Assembly: GCF_025465275.1 (NCBI RefSeq)
Contig: NZ_JAODNK010000202.1
Location: 1 to 64,000 of the forward strand
DNA length: 64,000 nt
Reading direction: 5' to 3'
Source of the DNA: Nocardia sp.
Lineage (GTDB): Bacteria > Actinomycetota > Actinomycetes > Mycobacteriales > Mycobacteriaceae
Shown: positions 1 to 8,520 of the stretch, in pieces
Numbering within the stretch: position 1 is the first letter of the stretch
Layout: each line of letters begins with the position of its first letter
Notes under the pieces: generated by a model
The model's input: the letters and a program-made list of their open reading frames with translations, nothing else
Databases searched by the model: none
What the model was told of the DNA's origin: nothing
Made by a program: the position numbers and the translations under genes

Positions 1-48
1 GCCATAGCGTCGGGTGCAGGAACCACTGCACGAGGAGGAAACACCCGC

Positions 49-1209
49 ATGACGAACAAGGTGCTCGATCAGGTTCGGGATCTGCTGCCCGCGATCCGGG
101 AACGGGCGGTGCAGGCCGAAGAGCAGCGGCGGGTGCCCGACGCCAGCATTGCCGAGCTGACCGAAGCCGGTGTGTTCCGCATGCTGCAGCCCAGGCGCTT
201 CGGCGGCGCGGAGGCTTCCCCGGTGGACTTCTACCAGGTGGTGCGTGCCATCGCGACCGCCTGCCCGTCCACCGCGTGGGTGACCTCGGTGCTCGGCGCC
301 CACCCGTGGCAGCTGGCGCTCTTCGACGATCGCGCGCAGCAGGACGTGTGGAGCGAGGACCCGGACATTCGGGTGTCGTCCTCCTACGCGCCGACCGGCA
401 AGCTGACCGCCGTCGAGGGCGGGTTCGAGATGTCCGGCCGCTGGAGCTTCTCCTCCGGCTGCGACCACGCGCAGTGGGTTTTCCTGGGCGCGCTGCTGCC
501 CACCGACAAGGGCATGGACTACTTCACGGTGCTGGTGCCGCGCACCGATTACCGCATCGAGGATGTCTGGCACGTCTCCGGACTGTCGGGCACCGGTTCC
601 AATGACATCGTGATCGAGAAGGCCTTCGTCCCGGCCTACCGCATGTACTCCGCCACCGATCAGGCCAACCTCATCGGCCCCGGCCAGGAGGTGAATACCG
701 CTCCGCTGTACAAGATTTCGTTCGGCAGTGTCTTCTCCAACACCATCACCGCCCCGATCATCGGCGCGGCCGAGGGTGCGTACGAGGCGCATATCGAGAA
801 GCAGCGTGAGCGTGTGCGCCTGTCCTACGGCGGCCAGAAGGTCTCCGACGATCCGTTCGCGCATGTGCGAATTGCCCGCGCCGCCAGCGAGATCGACGCC
901 GCCATCCTGCAGATGGAGCGCAATACCTCCGAGCAGCTGCGCTATGCCGAAGCGGGCGAAGAGATCCCGTTCGAGGTCCGCCTGCGCACCCGCCGCGATC
1001 AGGTGCGCGGCACCGAACGTGCGCTCGAGGCAATCGATCTGCTGTTCAAGAACTCCGGTGGCCACTCCATCAAGCAGCCGAATCCGATCGAGCGGCACTG
1101 GCGTGATGCGCACGCCGGCAGTGTGCACGCCATCAATGACATCGAGCGCGCGCTGGCCATGTTCGGCAAGGGCGCCATGGGCCTCGAGGTCACGGATCGG
1201 ATGCTGTAA
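49..1209 (+). CDS. hsaA: 3-HSA 4-hydroxylase, oxygenase component (HsaA-like flavin monooxygenase)
   Basis: An acyl-CoA-dehydrogenase-fold flavin-dependent monooxygenase of 386 residues, close to the usual HsaA length. In the cholesterol pathway HsaA hydroxylates the phenolic ring of 3-HSA to a catechol, using reduced flavin supplied by the reductase HsaB. Family landmarks include LQPRRFGG near residue 48, the WSFSSGCDHAQW stretch near 130 and the C-terminal GGHSIKQPNPIERHWRD segment. The ATG at 49 has a strong GAGGAGG ribosome site. The stop codon abuts the hsaD ATG, so the two are one operon whose upstream part lies outside the window. The reductase gene hsaB is not here but at 15.2 kb. Confidence 0.93.
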   Translation: MTNKVLDQVRDLLPAIRERAVQAEEQRRVPDASIAELTEAGVFRMLQPRRFGGAEASPVDFYQVVRAIATACPSTAWVTSVLGAHPWQLALFDDRAQQDVWSEDPDIRVSSSYAPTGKLTAVEGGFEMSGRWSFSSGCDHAQWVFLGALLPTDKGMDYFTVLVPRTDYRIEDVWHVSGLSGTGSNDIVIEKAFVPAYRMYSATDQANLIGPGQEVNTAPLYKISFGSVFSNTITAPIIGAAEGAYEAHIEKQRERVRLSYGGQKVSDDPFAHVRIARAASEIDAAILQMERNTSEQLRYAEAGEEIPFEVRLRTRRDQVRGTERALEAIDLLFKNSGGHSIKQPNPIERHWRDAHAGSVHAINDIERALAMFGKGAMGLEVTDRML

Positions 1210-2064
1210 ATGACTCTCACCGTGGAGAATACGGAGCGTTGGGTCACCGTCGACGGGCATAAGCTGCGCTATCACGAGGCGGGCACGGGTGCGCCGCTGG
1301 TGCTGCTGCACGGCTCCGGTGCGGGCGTCTCGGGCTGGGCCAACTTCGGCAATAACCTGCCGGTGCTGGCCGAGCACTTCCGCTGCCTCATTCTCGATCA
1401 GCCGGGCTTCGGCGCCAGCGAACGCCCGGAAGTGTACGAGCGCAACTACCTTCGCATTGCCGCCGATGCGGTGATCGGGCTGCTCGATGAGCTCGGCATC
1501 GAAAAGGCGCACCTGCTGGGCAATTCCATGGGCGGCGGCGTGGCCGCCATGCTCGCGCTGGATCATCCGGGCCGGGTGGACCGCGTGGTGCTCATGGCTC
1601 CCGGCGGTGTCGGCGTGAATGTGCTCGGACCCGAACCGTCCGAAGGCATTCGGCGGCTGATGGAATACAACGCCGCTCCCTCCGACGAGCGCGCCATGGG
1701 CTTCCTGCGGGCCATGGTCTTCAACGAGGCCACGCTCACCCCGGAATTGGTGGCGACGCGCCTCGAGGCCGCCGCCGATCTCCGCGGCCAGGCCGCACTG
1801 CGCGATGCCTACGCCACCTTCTACAACCCGAAGTTCGCCGAACCGCTCCCGCTGTGGGCGCGGCTCAAGAGCCTGCAGCACGAGGTGCTCATGCTGTGGG
1901 GCCGCGATGACCGCGTCACCCCGGTCGAGGGCTCGCTCTTTCCGGCTCGGCAGCTGCCGAATTCGGACCTGCGCATCTTCTCCCGCTGTGGCCACTGGGT
2001 CCAGGTGGAGCGCAAGAACGCCTTCGAGCGTTCGGTGATCGATTTCCTGAACAACGGTCTGTAA
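1210..2064 (+). CDS. hsaD: Meta-cleavage product hydrolase, HsaD-like (4,9-DSHA hydrolase)
   Basis: An alpha/beta-hydrolase of 284 residues that in steroid catabolism cleaves the C-C bond of the meta-cleavage product 4,9-DSHA made by HsaC. The oxyanion region LLHGSGAG, the nucleophile elbow GNSMGGG (Ser106), the acid in WGRDDRVTP (Asp234) and the catalytic His in CGHWVQVE (His262) are all present. Its ATG directly follows the hsaA stop with no gap, so translation is probably coupled. In M. tuberculosis the order is hsaA-hsaD-hsaC-hsaB. Here hsaC and hsaB are missing downstream and occur 13-16 kb away. BphD-type biphenyl hydrolases are the main alternative family. Confidence 0.92.
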   Translation: MTLTVENTERWVTVDGHKLRYHEAGTGAPLVLLHGSGAGVSGWANFGNNLPVLAEHFRCLILDQPGFGASERPEVYERNYLRIAADAVIGLLDELGIEKAHLLGNSMGGGVAAMLALDHPGRVDRVVLMAPGGVGVNVLGPEPSEGIRRLMEYNAAPSDERAMGFLRAMVFNEATLTPELVATRLEAAADLRGQAALRDAYATFYNPKFAEPLPLWARLKSLQHEVLMLWGRDDRVTPVEGSLFPARQLPNSDLRIFSRCGHWVQVERKNAFERSVIDFLNNGL

Positions 2065-2164
2065 GACACAGGCTTTCGCGCCCGTTCCACGCCCGTATCC
2101 CCGGGCGGGGGACGGGCGCGAAGTCGTCTGCGGAAAGTCGGTTTCGCACCCGGTGACCCGAGGG

Positions 2165-2170
2165 TAGGTT
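2165..2170 (+). promoter_or_regulatory. Candidate -10 box of a leaderless promoter
   Basis: TAGGTT followed by exactly six bases and then the ATG at 2177, with no ribosome site. This is the spacing expected for a leaderless transcript. It also marks the gene as separate from the hsaAD operon. Confidence 0.5.
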
Positions 2171-2176
2171 CCGGTC

Positions 2177-2701
2177 ATGACGTGGATCGCGCCGGAAGTC
2201 GAACGCACCTCGCAGCAACTGGTAGGCGAGGAGCGGGCCATGTTCCAATCCCTGCTCGACCGTGGCCGCAATATCCTGCTCTGGAAATGCCAGGGCCTCA
2301 ATGGAATCCAGCTCGCCACCCGCAGCGTCGAACCCTCCTCGATGTCACTGCTCGGCCTGCTGCGGCATATGACGGAGACCGAGCGCGGCTGGTTCCGCAA
2401 GCGGGCCGCCGCTGAAGACCTCGACTACCTCTATTGCACCCTCGGAACCAACGAGGACGGCGACTTCGACGACCTGGTGCCCGGCGCGGCCGACGCCGAC
2501 TACGCCCGCTTCCTCGACGAACTCATCCTGTGCGACAAGGCCGTTGCCGCCCTGCCGCTGGATCACACCGTCACCCACCCCCGCACCGGCACGGACCTCT
2601 CCCTGCGCTGGATCTACCTGCACATGATCGAGGAGTACGGCCGCCACGCCGGCCACGCCGACCTCCTGCGTGAACGCATCGACGGCGCCACCGGTTACTG
2701 A
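2177..2701 (+). CDS. DinB/DUF664-family protein
   Basis: A 174-residue helical-bundle protein of the DinB/DUF664 superfamily. The expected metal-type histidines are visible: LLRHMTETERGW near residue 63 and YLHMIEEYGRHAGHADLLRE near 150. Relatives are thiol-dependent or metal-binding enzymes, and actinobacterial members are often linked to mycothiol-dependent S-transfer or detoxification. No substrate can be assigned from the sequence. It has its own leaderless-type start and faces the convergent regulator gene that ends at 2718. Confidence 0.85.
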   Translation: MTWIAPEVERTSQQLVGEERAMFQSLLDRGRNILLWKCQGLNGIQLATRSVEPSSMSLLGLLRHMTETERGWFRKRAAAEDLDYLYCTLGTNEDGDFDDLVPGAADADYARFLDELILCDKAVAALPLDHTVTHPRTGTDLSLRWIYLHMIEEYGRHAGHADLLRERIDGATGY

Positions 2702-2717
2702 GCGGCAGCGGGATGAA

Positions 2718-3056
2718 TCAGCCTGTCGCGCTGGATGATTCTTCCGTCGTGGTCCCCTCCGCCGTGAGCGCTCGACCCTGGTTGGTCAGCTCGGTAAGCG
2801 CGGCCAGGTGGGCTTCGAAGGACTCGCGGCCCACCACGGTAAGGGACAGCCAGGTCCGCGGCCGACGACCTACATGGCCTTTGCGAATCCGCACATAACC
2901 CGCCTCTTCCAGCGTGATCGCCGCTTTCGACAGTGCGGAGGCCGCGACATCGCATTTCTGTGCGACGACGCCGAATTCGGCTTCGGCGCAGCCGGCGAGG
3001 AATGCGGCGACTTTGAGCCTGACCATCGTGGCGAAGGCTTCGTCGAGGCCGGTCAT
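2718..3056 (-). CDS. Winged-helix (HTH_34/MarR-like) transcriptional regulator
   Basis: A 112-residue single-domain regulator. MVRLKVAAFLAGC is followed by a helix-turn-helix of the type FGVVAQKCDVAASALSKAAITLEEAGYV and a wing with RKGHVGRRPRTWLSLT, the layout of small HTH_34 winged-helix repressors. The start is the ATG at 3056, which overlaps the stop of the upstream membrane gene by four bases (ATGA). The two genes are therefore translationally coupled. Regulators of this class commonly repress their own operon, and a perfect 30-bp palindrome lies upstream of the pair at 3546-3575. The effector signal is unknown. Confidence 0.85.
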   Translation of the reverse strand: MTGLDEAFATMVRLKVAAFLAGCAEAEFGVVAQKCDVAASALSKAAITLEEAGYVRIRKGHVGRRPRTWLSLTVVGRESFEAHLAALTELTNQGRALTAEGTTTEESSSATG

Positions 3057-3532
3057 CGAACTCGCCGCTCCTGGACAGACCGCCGCCCGGCGGACAGACG
3101 CCACCAGGTCGATGCCTCCAGCAGGACTCCCAGCACAAGGCTTCCCCACCCGACTTGGCCGGTCACCAGCCAGACCAGGCCGGCCACCGCAATCGGAGCG
3201 GGAACGATGCCTGTCGACAACCACACCCAACGCCGTGGCACCGATGGCATCGTGTCGCCGGAGCGCGGCATGACCCCCGCGCGTAGCCACCGTCTCGCCA
3301 GGAGGACGAAGGCCGCGATATTGACGATGCACAGCAGAAGACCGCCAATCGCGAATGCTGCGCGGCCGCTGCCGTGGGTCAGCGCCGAGACACCGAGCAG
3401 GCCGAACCCGAGCGCATAGCTCAGGCCCGCCAACGCGGGGAACCATCGGGGCATCCTGGTCGCATCGACGGCAGTACGCCGGGCGGTCTGAGCGGCTTCG
3501 AGTGCCGTCTCAGGGGGTATGTCACCACTCAT
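3053..3532 (-). CDS. Conserved membrane protein co-transcribed with the winged-helix regulator
   Basis: A 159-residue integral membrane protein with about four hydrophobic helices (near residues 32-52, 58-77, 103-125 and 128-146) and an arginine-rich C-terminus. No catalytic motif was recognised. Membrane proteins of this size are often paired with HTH_34 regulators in actinobacteria, where they may act as exporters or signal partners, but this is inference. The ATG at 3532 lies 13 bp from the palindromic operator at 3546-3575, so transcription is likely controlled by the downstream-encoded regulator. Confidence 0.8.
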   Translation of the reverse strand: MSGDIPPETALEAAQTARRTAVDATRMPRWFPALAGLSYALGFGLLGVSALTHGSGRAAFAIGGLLLCIVNIAAFVLLARRWLRAGVMPRSGDTMPSVPRRWVWLSTGIVPAPIAVAGLVWLVTGQVGWGSLVLGVLLEASTWWRLSAGRRSVQERRVR

Positions 3533-3545
3533 AGATGTCAGCGTA

Positions 3546-3575
3546 GCATCTACTTTCCATTTGGAAAGTAGATGC
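3546..3575. promoter_or_regulatory. Perfect 30-bp palindrome, probable operator
   Basis: Two 14-base arms, GCATCTACTTTCCA and its exact reverse complement, are separated by TT. The site lies 13-43 bp upstream of the membrane-protein/regulator operon start at 3532, in promoter position. It is the natural candidate operator for the winged-helix regulator. It could also fold as an RNA hairpin, but has no T-run. Confidence 0.75.
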
Positions 3576-3607
3576 GGGCGATGTGGAACGATTTTTGCCG
3601 GCTGTGG

Positions 3608-3844
3608 TCAGCGCCGGAACACGCGGCGCAGGCGTTCGCGAATGCCGGAGGCGTTCTGCGTTGCGGGAGAGGCGGTTTCGGTCACCCCCTCGGCCGAGGC
3701 CGCCTGCACGAATCGCACGTGTAGCTGTTCGCGGACCTGGTCCGGGGTGTAGGCGCGGCGACGACGCTCGGCACGCACGACGACCACACCGGTGGCGACC
3801 ACTCCGGCCGCACCCGCCAATCCCACTGCCTTCCACCACCTCAT
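3608..3844 (-). CDS. Small single-pass membrane protein
   Basis: A 78-residue protein with one N-terminal hydrophobic segment (KAVGLAGAAGVVATGVVVV, about residues 5-23). It is followed by an arginine-rich stretch and a soluble tail containing AYTPDQVREQLHVRFVQA and a basic C-terminus (RERLRRVFRR). The architecture fits a small cytoplasmically oriented membrane protein. I do not recognise a named family. It starts at the ATG at 3844, divergently 18 bp from the amidase-like gene at 3863, so the two share a promoter region. Confidence 0.7.
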   Translation of the reverse strand: MRWWKAVGLAGAAGVVATGVVVVRAERRRRAYTPDQVREQLHVRFVQAASAEGVTETASPATQNASGIRERLRRVFRR

Positions 3845-3862
3845 ACCGCATAGGCTACGGGC

Positions 3863-4528
3863 ATGACGGGTACCGGCATCGGTCTGGACCGAGCACTCGA
3901 GCTCACCAGGACCGGCGACATCTGGCTGTTCCGTGGACATTCGGCCGCAGACCGGGCGATTCGCATGACCACCAACAGTCCGGTCAACCACGTCGGCATG
4001 TCGGTCGTGATCGACGATCTGCCCGCACTGATCTGGCACGCGGAACTCGGCCGTTCACTACCCGACATGTGGTCCGGAAACGCCCACCGCGGAGTGCAAT
4101 TGCACAATCTGCGCGACGCCGTCCAGGTCTGGTCCCACCGCTACGAACAGCAGGCCTGGTTGCGCCAGCTGAACCGCCCCGTCACCCGGGATATGGAAGA
4201 AAGCCTGCTGCGCACCATCGCCCGCCTGGACGGCACCCCGTTCCCCTCCACCACCGCTCTGGCCGGCCGTTGGCTCCGCGGCCGCGCCCGCTTCCCCCGC
4301 CACAAGTCCCATCAGGCCGCCGCACGCCAATTGGAGAGCGCCTACTGCGCCGAAATCGTGGCCGCGACCTACCAGGAAATGGGCCTGCTCCCACAGAACC
4401 GCAACCCCAATTGGTATGACCCAGGCCGCTTTTGGAGCGGCGACGGACTGCAACTGGGCGCCGGCTACGAACTCGGCGGCGAAATCTCCATCGAGACACC
4501 TGCCGCCACGGATCCCGCCACCGGGTAG
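3863..4528 (+). CDS. Permuted papain-like (YiiX/NlpC-P60-type) amidase
   Basis: A 221-residue protein with the layout of circularly permuted papain-like enzymes (YiiX/YaeF group). A conserved histidine is in NHVGMSVVI (His43) and the probable catalytic cysteine in SAYCAEIVAATYQEMGLL (Cys162), preceded by GTPFPSTTAL. Family members hydrolyse amide or thioester bonds in lipids, peptides or cell-wall material. The substrate here is unknown. No signal peptide is visible, so action is probably cytoplasmic or membrane-peripheral. The ATG sits six bases after a TAGGCT box at 3851-3856, consistent with a leaderless transcript. Confidence 0.8.
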   Translation: MTGTGIGLDRALELTRTGDIWLFRGHSAADRAIRMTTNSPVNHVGMSVVIDDLPALIWHAELGRSLPDMWSGNAHRGVQLHNLRDAVQVWSHRYEQQAWLRQLNRPVTRDMEESLLRTIARLDGTPFPSTTALAGRWLRGRARFPRHKSHQAAARQLESAYCAEIVAATYQEMGLLPQNRNPNWYDPGRFWSGDGLQLGAGYELGGEISIETPAATDPATG

Positions 4529-4811
4529 GCATCGGCCACGACACAGCGTGAGGGCCCCTGATTTTGGCAGTCCAGTGCGTTCGGCTGCCGCCAGATCCCC
4601 GTGGCCCGCTGATCTTCCGAGGCCCCGCACTGGCCGCACCGTCAGCGCGGGAAGCGCCAGTAGCGCGTGCTTATCCACGCTCGGTAATGCGGAGTGGCGC
4701 CGCCCAGGAACTGGCGGTGGGACCTTCTCGATATTTGCCGCTGTCAGCATTGTGGTGCGTGAATGGCTCTGGAGCTTCGCGATTCGGGTGTGCTGCGTTA
4801 CCGTCCGAGGG
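4529..4811. other. Intergenic region upstream of the protease gene
   Basis: 283 bases with no convincing coding sequence. It contains one near-consensus DnaA-type 9-mer, TTATCCACG at 4671-4679. No terminator or operator is evident. An open frame continues upstream of the protease start through this region but lacks coding character. Confidence 0.4.
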
Positions 4812-5570
4812 ATGCGACGGATTGCGGCTCTTGTTTGTGGGGTGCTTCTCGGTTTTGTGGCGCCGCAGTGGGCGTGGGCGGAACCGGCGGCGTATGAAGT
4901 CGAGATGGTTCCGGCGGCTGGGGCGCTCTTCTACCCCAGTGTGTCCGGTGTGGTTCCCCGGCTCGGTGGGCCGCATTTCTGCTCGGCGGGTGTGGTGGCC
5001 TCTCCCTCGCACGATCTGCTGGTGACGGCGGCGCACTGTGTTCTCGGGCCTGGCGCCCTTATCGAGTTCGCGCCGCAGCTGCACGACGCTGAACTTCCGG
5101 AGGGAGTGTGGACGGTGACGGATATGTATATCGACCCGGCGTGGCAGATGTCTTTCGATCCGCGCCACGACGTCGCGTTTCTTCGCGTTGCGCCGCGTGC
5201 TGGGAAGAAGATCGAGGATGTGGTGGCGGGGCTGCCGCTCGCCGCGCCGCGCGTGGGGGAGCCTGTCACCGTGAGCGGGTACCCGATGGGCAGCGGCGGT
5301 CGGCCGCTGACTTGCACCGCACCGTTGGAGGCCGTTGAAGACGGCTCCGCGATTCACTGCAGTGGTTTCGGTGAGGGGACCAGCGGCGGGCCGTGGGTTC
5401 AGAACGGTCAGGTTGTCGGTGTGATCGGCGGACCCGAACAGGGCGGATGTTCCCCTGATGTGGAGTACAGCACGCCGTTCGGCCCCGATGTCCAGGCCCT
5501 CCTGAGCCGCGCCGCGGCAGGCGGCAATGGCGACGTGCTCCCGATCGGTTTCACCGCGAACGCCTGCTGA
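4812..5570 (+). CDS. Secreted trypsin-like serine protease
   Basis: A 252-residue S1-family (chymotrypsin-fold) protease with an N-terminal signal peptide, probably cut after AWA at residue 23. The complete catalytic triad is visible: His75 in VTAAHC, Asp120 in RHDVAFL and Ser191 in GTSGGPW. Cysteine pairs (57/76 and 168/183) suggest disulfides in the exported enzyme. The ATG at 4812 was chosen because it places the hydrophobic signal sequence at the N-terminus. The frame is open further upstream, but without a signal sequence or ribosome site. Substrates are unknown. It converges on the LuxR-type regulator gene with a 13-bp gap. Confidence 0.87.
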   Translation: MRRIAALVCGVLLGFVAPQWAWAEPAAYEVEMVPAAGALFYPSVSGVVPRLGGPHFCSAGVVASPSHDLLVTAAHCVLGPGALIEFAPQLHDAELPEGVWTVTDMYIDPAWQMSFDPRHDVAFLRVAPRAGKKIEDVVAGLPLAAPRVGEPVTVSGYPMGSGGRPLTCTAPLEAVEDGSAIHCSGFGEGTSGGPWVQNGQVVGVIGGPEQGGCSPDVEYSTPFGPDVQALLSRAAAGGNGDVLPIGFTANAC

Positions 5571-5583
5571 AAGCGAAACCGAG

Positions 5584-7887
5584 TCAGAGGGCGTGTTCGT
5601 GGGCCCAGGCGGCTACCTGGGTGCGGGAGGTGAAGCCGAGTTTGGTGAGGATGTGTTCGACGTGGGTTTCCGCGGTGCGGATGGAGATGACCAGGTCGGC
5701 TGCTATGCGCTTGTTGCTGTGGCCGGCGGCTACCAGGCGGGCGACGTCTTTTTCGCGGCGGGTGAGGAGGCTGGTCTCCGAGGCGGCTGCGGCGGACTTG
5801 CGGGCAATGCGCTTGGGGCCGACGGGTTCCGGGGCGGGGGTGGGTGCGGTGGTGCGGCCGAGGGCGTAGTCGATGGCCTCGTTGAGGGGCATATTGGCGC
5901 CGGCACCATAGGCGGAACGGAAACCGTCCTCGCCCAGGGCATCTCGCACCTTCAGGCGTTCCTTGTCGCCGACGGCGACAGTAATGGTGTGTGCCAGTCG
6001 AATGGTGCTGCGCTGCAATGACTCCGCGGCGCCCAGCAGGGTCGCTGCGCGCAGGTGGTCGCCACCGGCGGAGACGGTCCAGGCCAGGCCCTCGAAAGCC
6101 GAGGACAGCCAGACGCAGCGGTCGAACAGTGCGAGGGCTTCGATAGCGCGACTGTGGAATTCGGCGGAGGCTTCCAGATCGCCCAGCCGCCAGTGGTTTA
6201 TGCCGACCGTCCACAGCGCCAGCCCGCCGAGCAGGTGGGAGCCGCTTGCGGTGGTGAGTTCCAGGAAGCGGTTGGCCAGTTCGGTGCGGCCCGGCGCCTC
6301 CAGCACCATGGCGCACATGAACGAGAAAGCGTGACTGTCCATTTCGATGGCGTTCTGGCCGTTCGCGGCCGCCAGATCGATGGACTGGCGGCCCAATTCC
6401 AGGGAGCGCTCGCGATCGCCGTCGGCGAAGGCGAGCAGCGACCGATCCAGCGCGGCCTCCGCCATGATGTCGGTATCGTCCAGCGTCGCAGCCAATTCCA
6501 GGCATTCGGCGACCAGCCGGGCCGCCGACTCCCGGTCGCCCAGCAGCGCCGCCAGCGAGGCGGCCGAGGACAGCGCCTTGGCCCGCTCTGCCGTCGGTTC
6601 CGGATTGCGTGCCAGGGCGTCGGTGAGCCAGCGGTAGCCCTCGGACAGGAATCGATTGTGCTCCCAGAACGGCCGCAGCACCGTCACCGTCGCAATGGTC
6701 TCCAGCGGGTCATCCTCGAGCCCGGAGCGCAGTGCCGCACGGAGATTCGCGTGTTCGCGGCTCAATTCGCGGAACCAGGCCACATCGGCCGAAGTCCAGT
6801 ACGCGGTCTGCCCGCGCATGGCCAGGTCGCGGTAGTGCGTGCGATGCCGGCCACGCACCGCCGGTGCGTCACCGCGCTCCCGGAGCCGATCGGCGGCGAA
6901 CTGGCGAATCGGCTCCAGCATCGAAAACCGCGCTGTATCACCGTCATAGCGCTGCATGACCACGGATTTGTCGACCAGCCCGGTGAGCGCGTCGATGAGC
7001 GATCCGGAGCCCAGCTCGCAGACCGCCTCCGCGGCCTCGATATCGAATCCGCCCGAGAACACCGAAAGCTGTTCCCACAGCCGCTGTTCGGCGGGCGTAC
7101 ACAGGTTGTAGCTCCAGCGGATGGCGCCCTCGATGGTCTGCTGCCGCTCCGGCGCGGTGCGCGGCCCGGCACTGAGCAGGCCCATGGTGTCGTCGAGCCG
7201 GTGCAGGATCTGCTCGGGGGTGAACATGCGCAGCCGCAGTGCCGCCAATTCCAGTGCCAGCGGCATACCTTCGAGGCGACGGCAGATCTCGGTCAGCACC
7301 GCGCGATTGCCCGCGGTGAGTTTGAATTCGGGGTTCGCGGCGCTGGCCCGTTCCATGAACAGTTGCAGCGCATCGCTGTCGCCGAGCACATCGTGATCGG
7401 GCACGGCCAGCGGCGGCACCGGCATCACCTGCTCGCCCGGAATCCCGAGCACCTCGCGACTGGTCGCCAGCACCCGCACATCCGGTGTGGTGGCGATGAT
7501 CCGGCCGACCAGCGTGGCGCAGGCCTCGATCAGATGCTCGCAATTGTCGAGGATCAGCAGCAGCCGCTTGTTCGCCAGGAATTCGGTGAGCCGGGGGAGC
7601 GGCGCGGTGGTCTCATCGCTCAGATTCAAGGCCTCGGCGACGCTCAGCGTGACCAGATTGGGGTCCTGGATATCGGCGAGCTCCACCAACCACACGCCAT
7701 CGGGAAACGCGCGCGACACCAACTGCCCGATCTGCCGCGACAAACGGGTCTTACCCATACCGCCGGGACCGAGCAGGGTCAGCACTCGAGTCGTGGGCAG
7801 CAGCCGTTTCGCGGTAGCCATTTCGTCGCGCCGGCCCACGAAACTGGTGACCTCCGCAGGGAGGTTTCCGTTGACACGCCGCGCCAT
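5584..7887 (-). CDS. NB-ARC-type ATPase/LuxR-family transcriptional regulator
   Basis: A 767-residue STAND/AfsR-like regulator. An NB-ARC ATPase comes first, with P-loop GPGGMGKT at residues 40-47 and Walker B-like LLLILDNCEHL near 110. A long helical TPR-like region follows. A C-terminal LuxR helix-turn-helix contains LLTRREKDVARLVAAGHSNK and IRTAETHVEHILTKL. Such proteins bind a signal or partner through the repeats and use ATP-dependent assembly to activate transcription. The ATG at 7887 follows a TAGGTT box by seven bases, suggesting leaderless initiation. A GTG six bases upstream is an alternative. A 17-bp palindrome at 7920-7936 lies just upstream. Targets are not evident. Confidence 0.88.
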   Translation of the reverse strand: MARRVNGNLPAEVTSFVGRRDEMATAKRLLPTTRVLTLLGPGGMGKTRLSRQIGQLVSRAFPDGVWLVELADIQDPNLVTLSVAEALNLSDETTAPLPRLTEFLANKRLLLILDNCEHLIEACATLVGRIIATTPDVRVLATSREVLGIPGEQVMPVPPLAVPDHDVLGDSDALQLFMERASAANPEFKLTAGNRAVLTEICRRLEGMPLALELAALRLRMFTPEQILHRLDDTMGLLSAGPRTAPERQQTIEGAIRWSYNLCTPAEQRLWEQLSVFSGGFDIEAAEAVCELGSGSLIDALTGLVDKSVVMQRYDGDTARFSMLEPIRQFAADRLRERGDAPAVRGRHRTHYRDLAMRGQTAYWTSADVAWFRELSREHANLRAALRSGLEDDPLETIATVTVLRPFWEHNRFLSEGYRWLTDALARNPEPTAERAKALSSAASLAALLGDRESAARLVAECLELAATLDDTDIMAEAALDRSLLAFADGDRERSLELGRQSIDLAAANGQNAIEMDSHAFSFMCAMVLEAPGRTELANRFLELTTASGSHLLGGLALWTVGINHWRLGDLEASAEFHSRAIEALALFDRCVWLSSAFEGLAWTVSAGGDHLRAATLLGAAESLQRSTIRLAHTITVAVGDKERLKVRDALGEDGFRSAYGAGANMPLNEAIDYALGRTTAPTPAPEPVGPKRIARKSAAAASETSLLTRREKDVARLVAAGHSNKRIAADLVISIRTAETHVEHILTKLGFTSRTQVAAWAHEHAL

Positions 7888-7919
7888 GAGCACCAACCTA
7901 TGTGATCCGTAACGCTGAT

Positions 7920-7936
7920 TGCCACCGGCGGTGGCA
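7920..7936. promoter_or_regulatory. 17-bp palindrome upstream of the NB-ARC/LuxR gene
   Basis: TGCCACC and GGTGGCA arms around a GGC centre form a perfect inverted repeat 33 bp upstream of the regulator start at 7887. This is about the -35 region of its presumed leaderless promoter. It may be an operator, possibly for autoregulation. Confidence 0.45.
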
Positions 7937-8006
7937 TAAACGCAGTTCGCGTCGTTCTGGTAAGTGCTTGCCGAGCACTGTGCCCCCGCTTACAACTCGT
8001 ATGCCG

Positions 8007-8030
8007 CCGAGCAGGGGATGCCCCGCTCGG
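8007..8030. other. Strong hairpin in the divergent intergenic region
   Basis: CCGAGC, a bulged A, GGGG, ATG loop, CCCC and GCTCGG can fold into a ten-pair hairpin between the divergent genes starting at 7887 and 8089. There is no T-run, so it is unlikely to be a terminator. It may be a protein-binding site. Confidence 0.35.
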
Positions 8031-8076
8031 GTGTCCGATTTGTCGGGACAACCCATGTGCGGAGCGAATAAGTAGT

Positions 8077-8082
8077 TAAGCT
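8077..8082 (+). promoter_or_regulatory. Candidate -10 box of a leaderless promoter
   Basis: TAAGCT lies exactly six bases before the GTG start at 8089, and no ribosome site is present. Confidence 0.5.
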
Positions 8083-8088
8083 CGATTC

Positions 8089-8505
8089 GTGTCGACCAGA
8101 CCCCGCCGCGCTCGCCTCGCGGATGTGCACGAACTAGCCGAGGCCATGCCGCACGTCACCGTCGAGCAGGGCCCGGCCGGCAATCCGGTCTATCAGGTGG
8201 GCCGCAAATCCTTCATCTTCTTCCGCACTCCCCGGCCCGATGCCTTCGATCCGGACACCGGCGAGCGCTATGCCGATGTCATCGTCTTCTGGGTGCCCTC
8301 CGAGTCCGACAAACTGGCTCTCGTCCAGGATCCGGATTCGCCGTTCTTCACCACGCCGCACTTCCAGGGCCATCTGTCGGTCCTGCTGCGCGCCTCTCGT
8401 CTGAAGGAACTGACGGTCCGCGAACTGGCCGAGGTGATCCAGGACGCCTGGCTCTCCCGGGCGTCCCCGCCCCGGGCCCGCCAGTGGCTCGCAGCGCACC
8501 CCTAG
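8089..8505 (+). CDS. MmcQ/YjbR-family protein
   Basis: A 138-residue protein of the MmcQ/YjbR (CyaY-like fold) family. Recognisable features are VYQVGRKSFIFF, DVIVFWVPSESDKLAL, the PFFTTPHFQGHLSVLLRA block and the C-terminal ELAEVIQDAWLSRA helix. The family binds DNA in some members, but its cellular role is unsettled. A second, shorter member of the same superfamily lies at 30880-31233. The GTG start is supported by the TAAGCT-N6 leaderless arrangement. Confidence 0.8.
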   Translation: MSTRPRRARLADVHELAEAMPHVTVEQGPAGNPVYQVGRKSFIFFRTPRPDAFDPDTGERYADVIVFWVPSESDKLALVQDPDSPFFTTPHFQGHLSVLLRASRLKELTVRELAEVIQDAWLSRASPPRARQWLAAHP

Positions 8506-8520
8506 CCGCGCCGTCGACTG

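Noticed and set aside
6055..7905. 616-codon open frame on the plus strand
   Set aside because: It lies wholly antisense to the NB-ARC/LuxR gene, which has clear domains. The translation is Arg/Gln/His-rich, as expected of antisense frames in GC-rich DNA.
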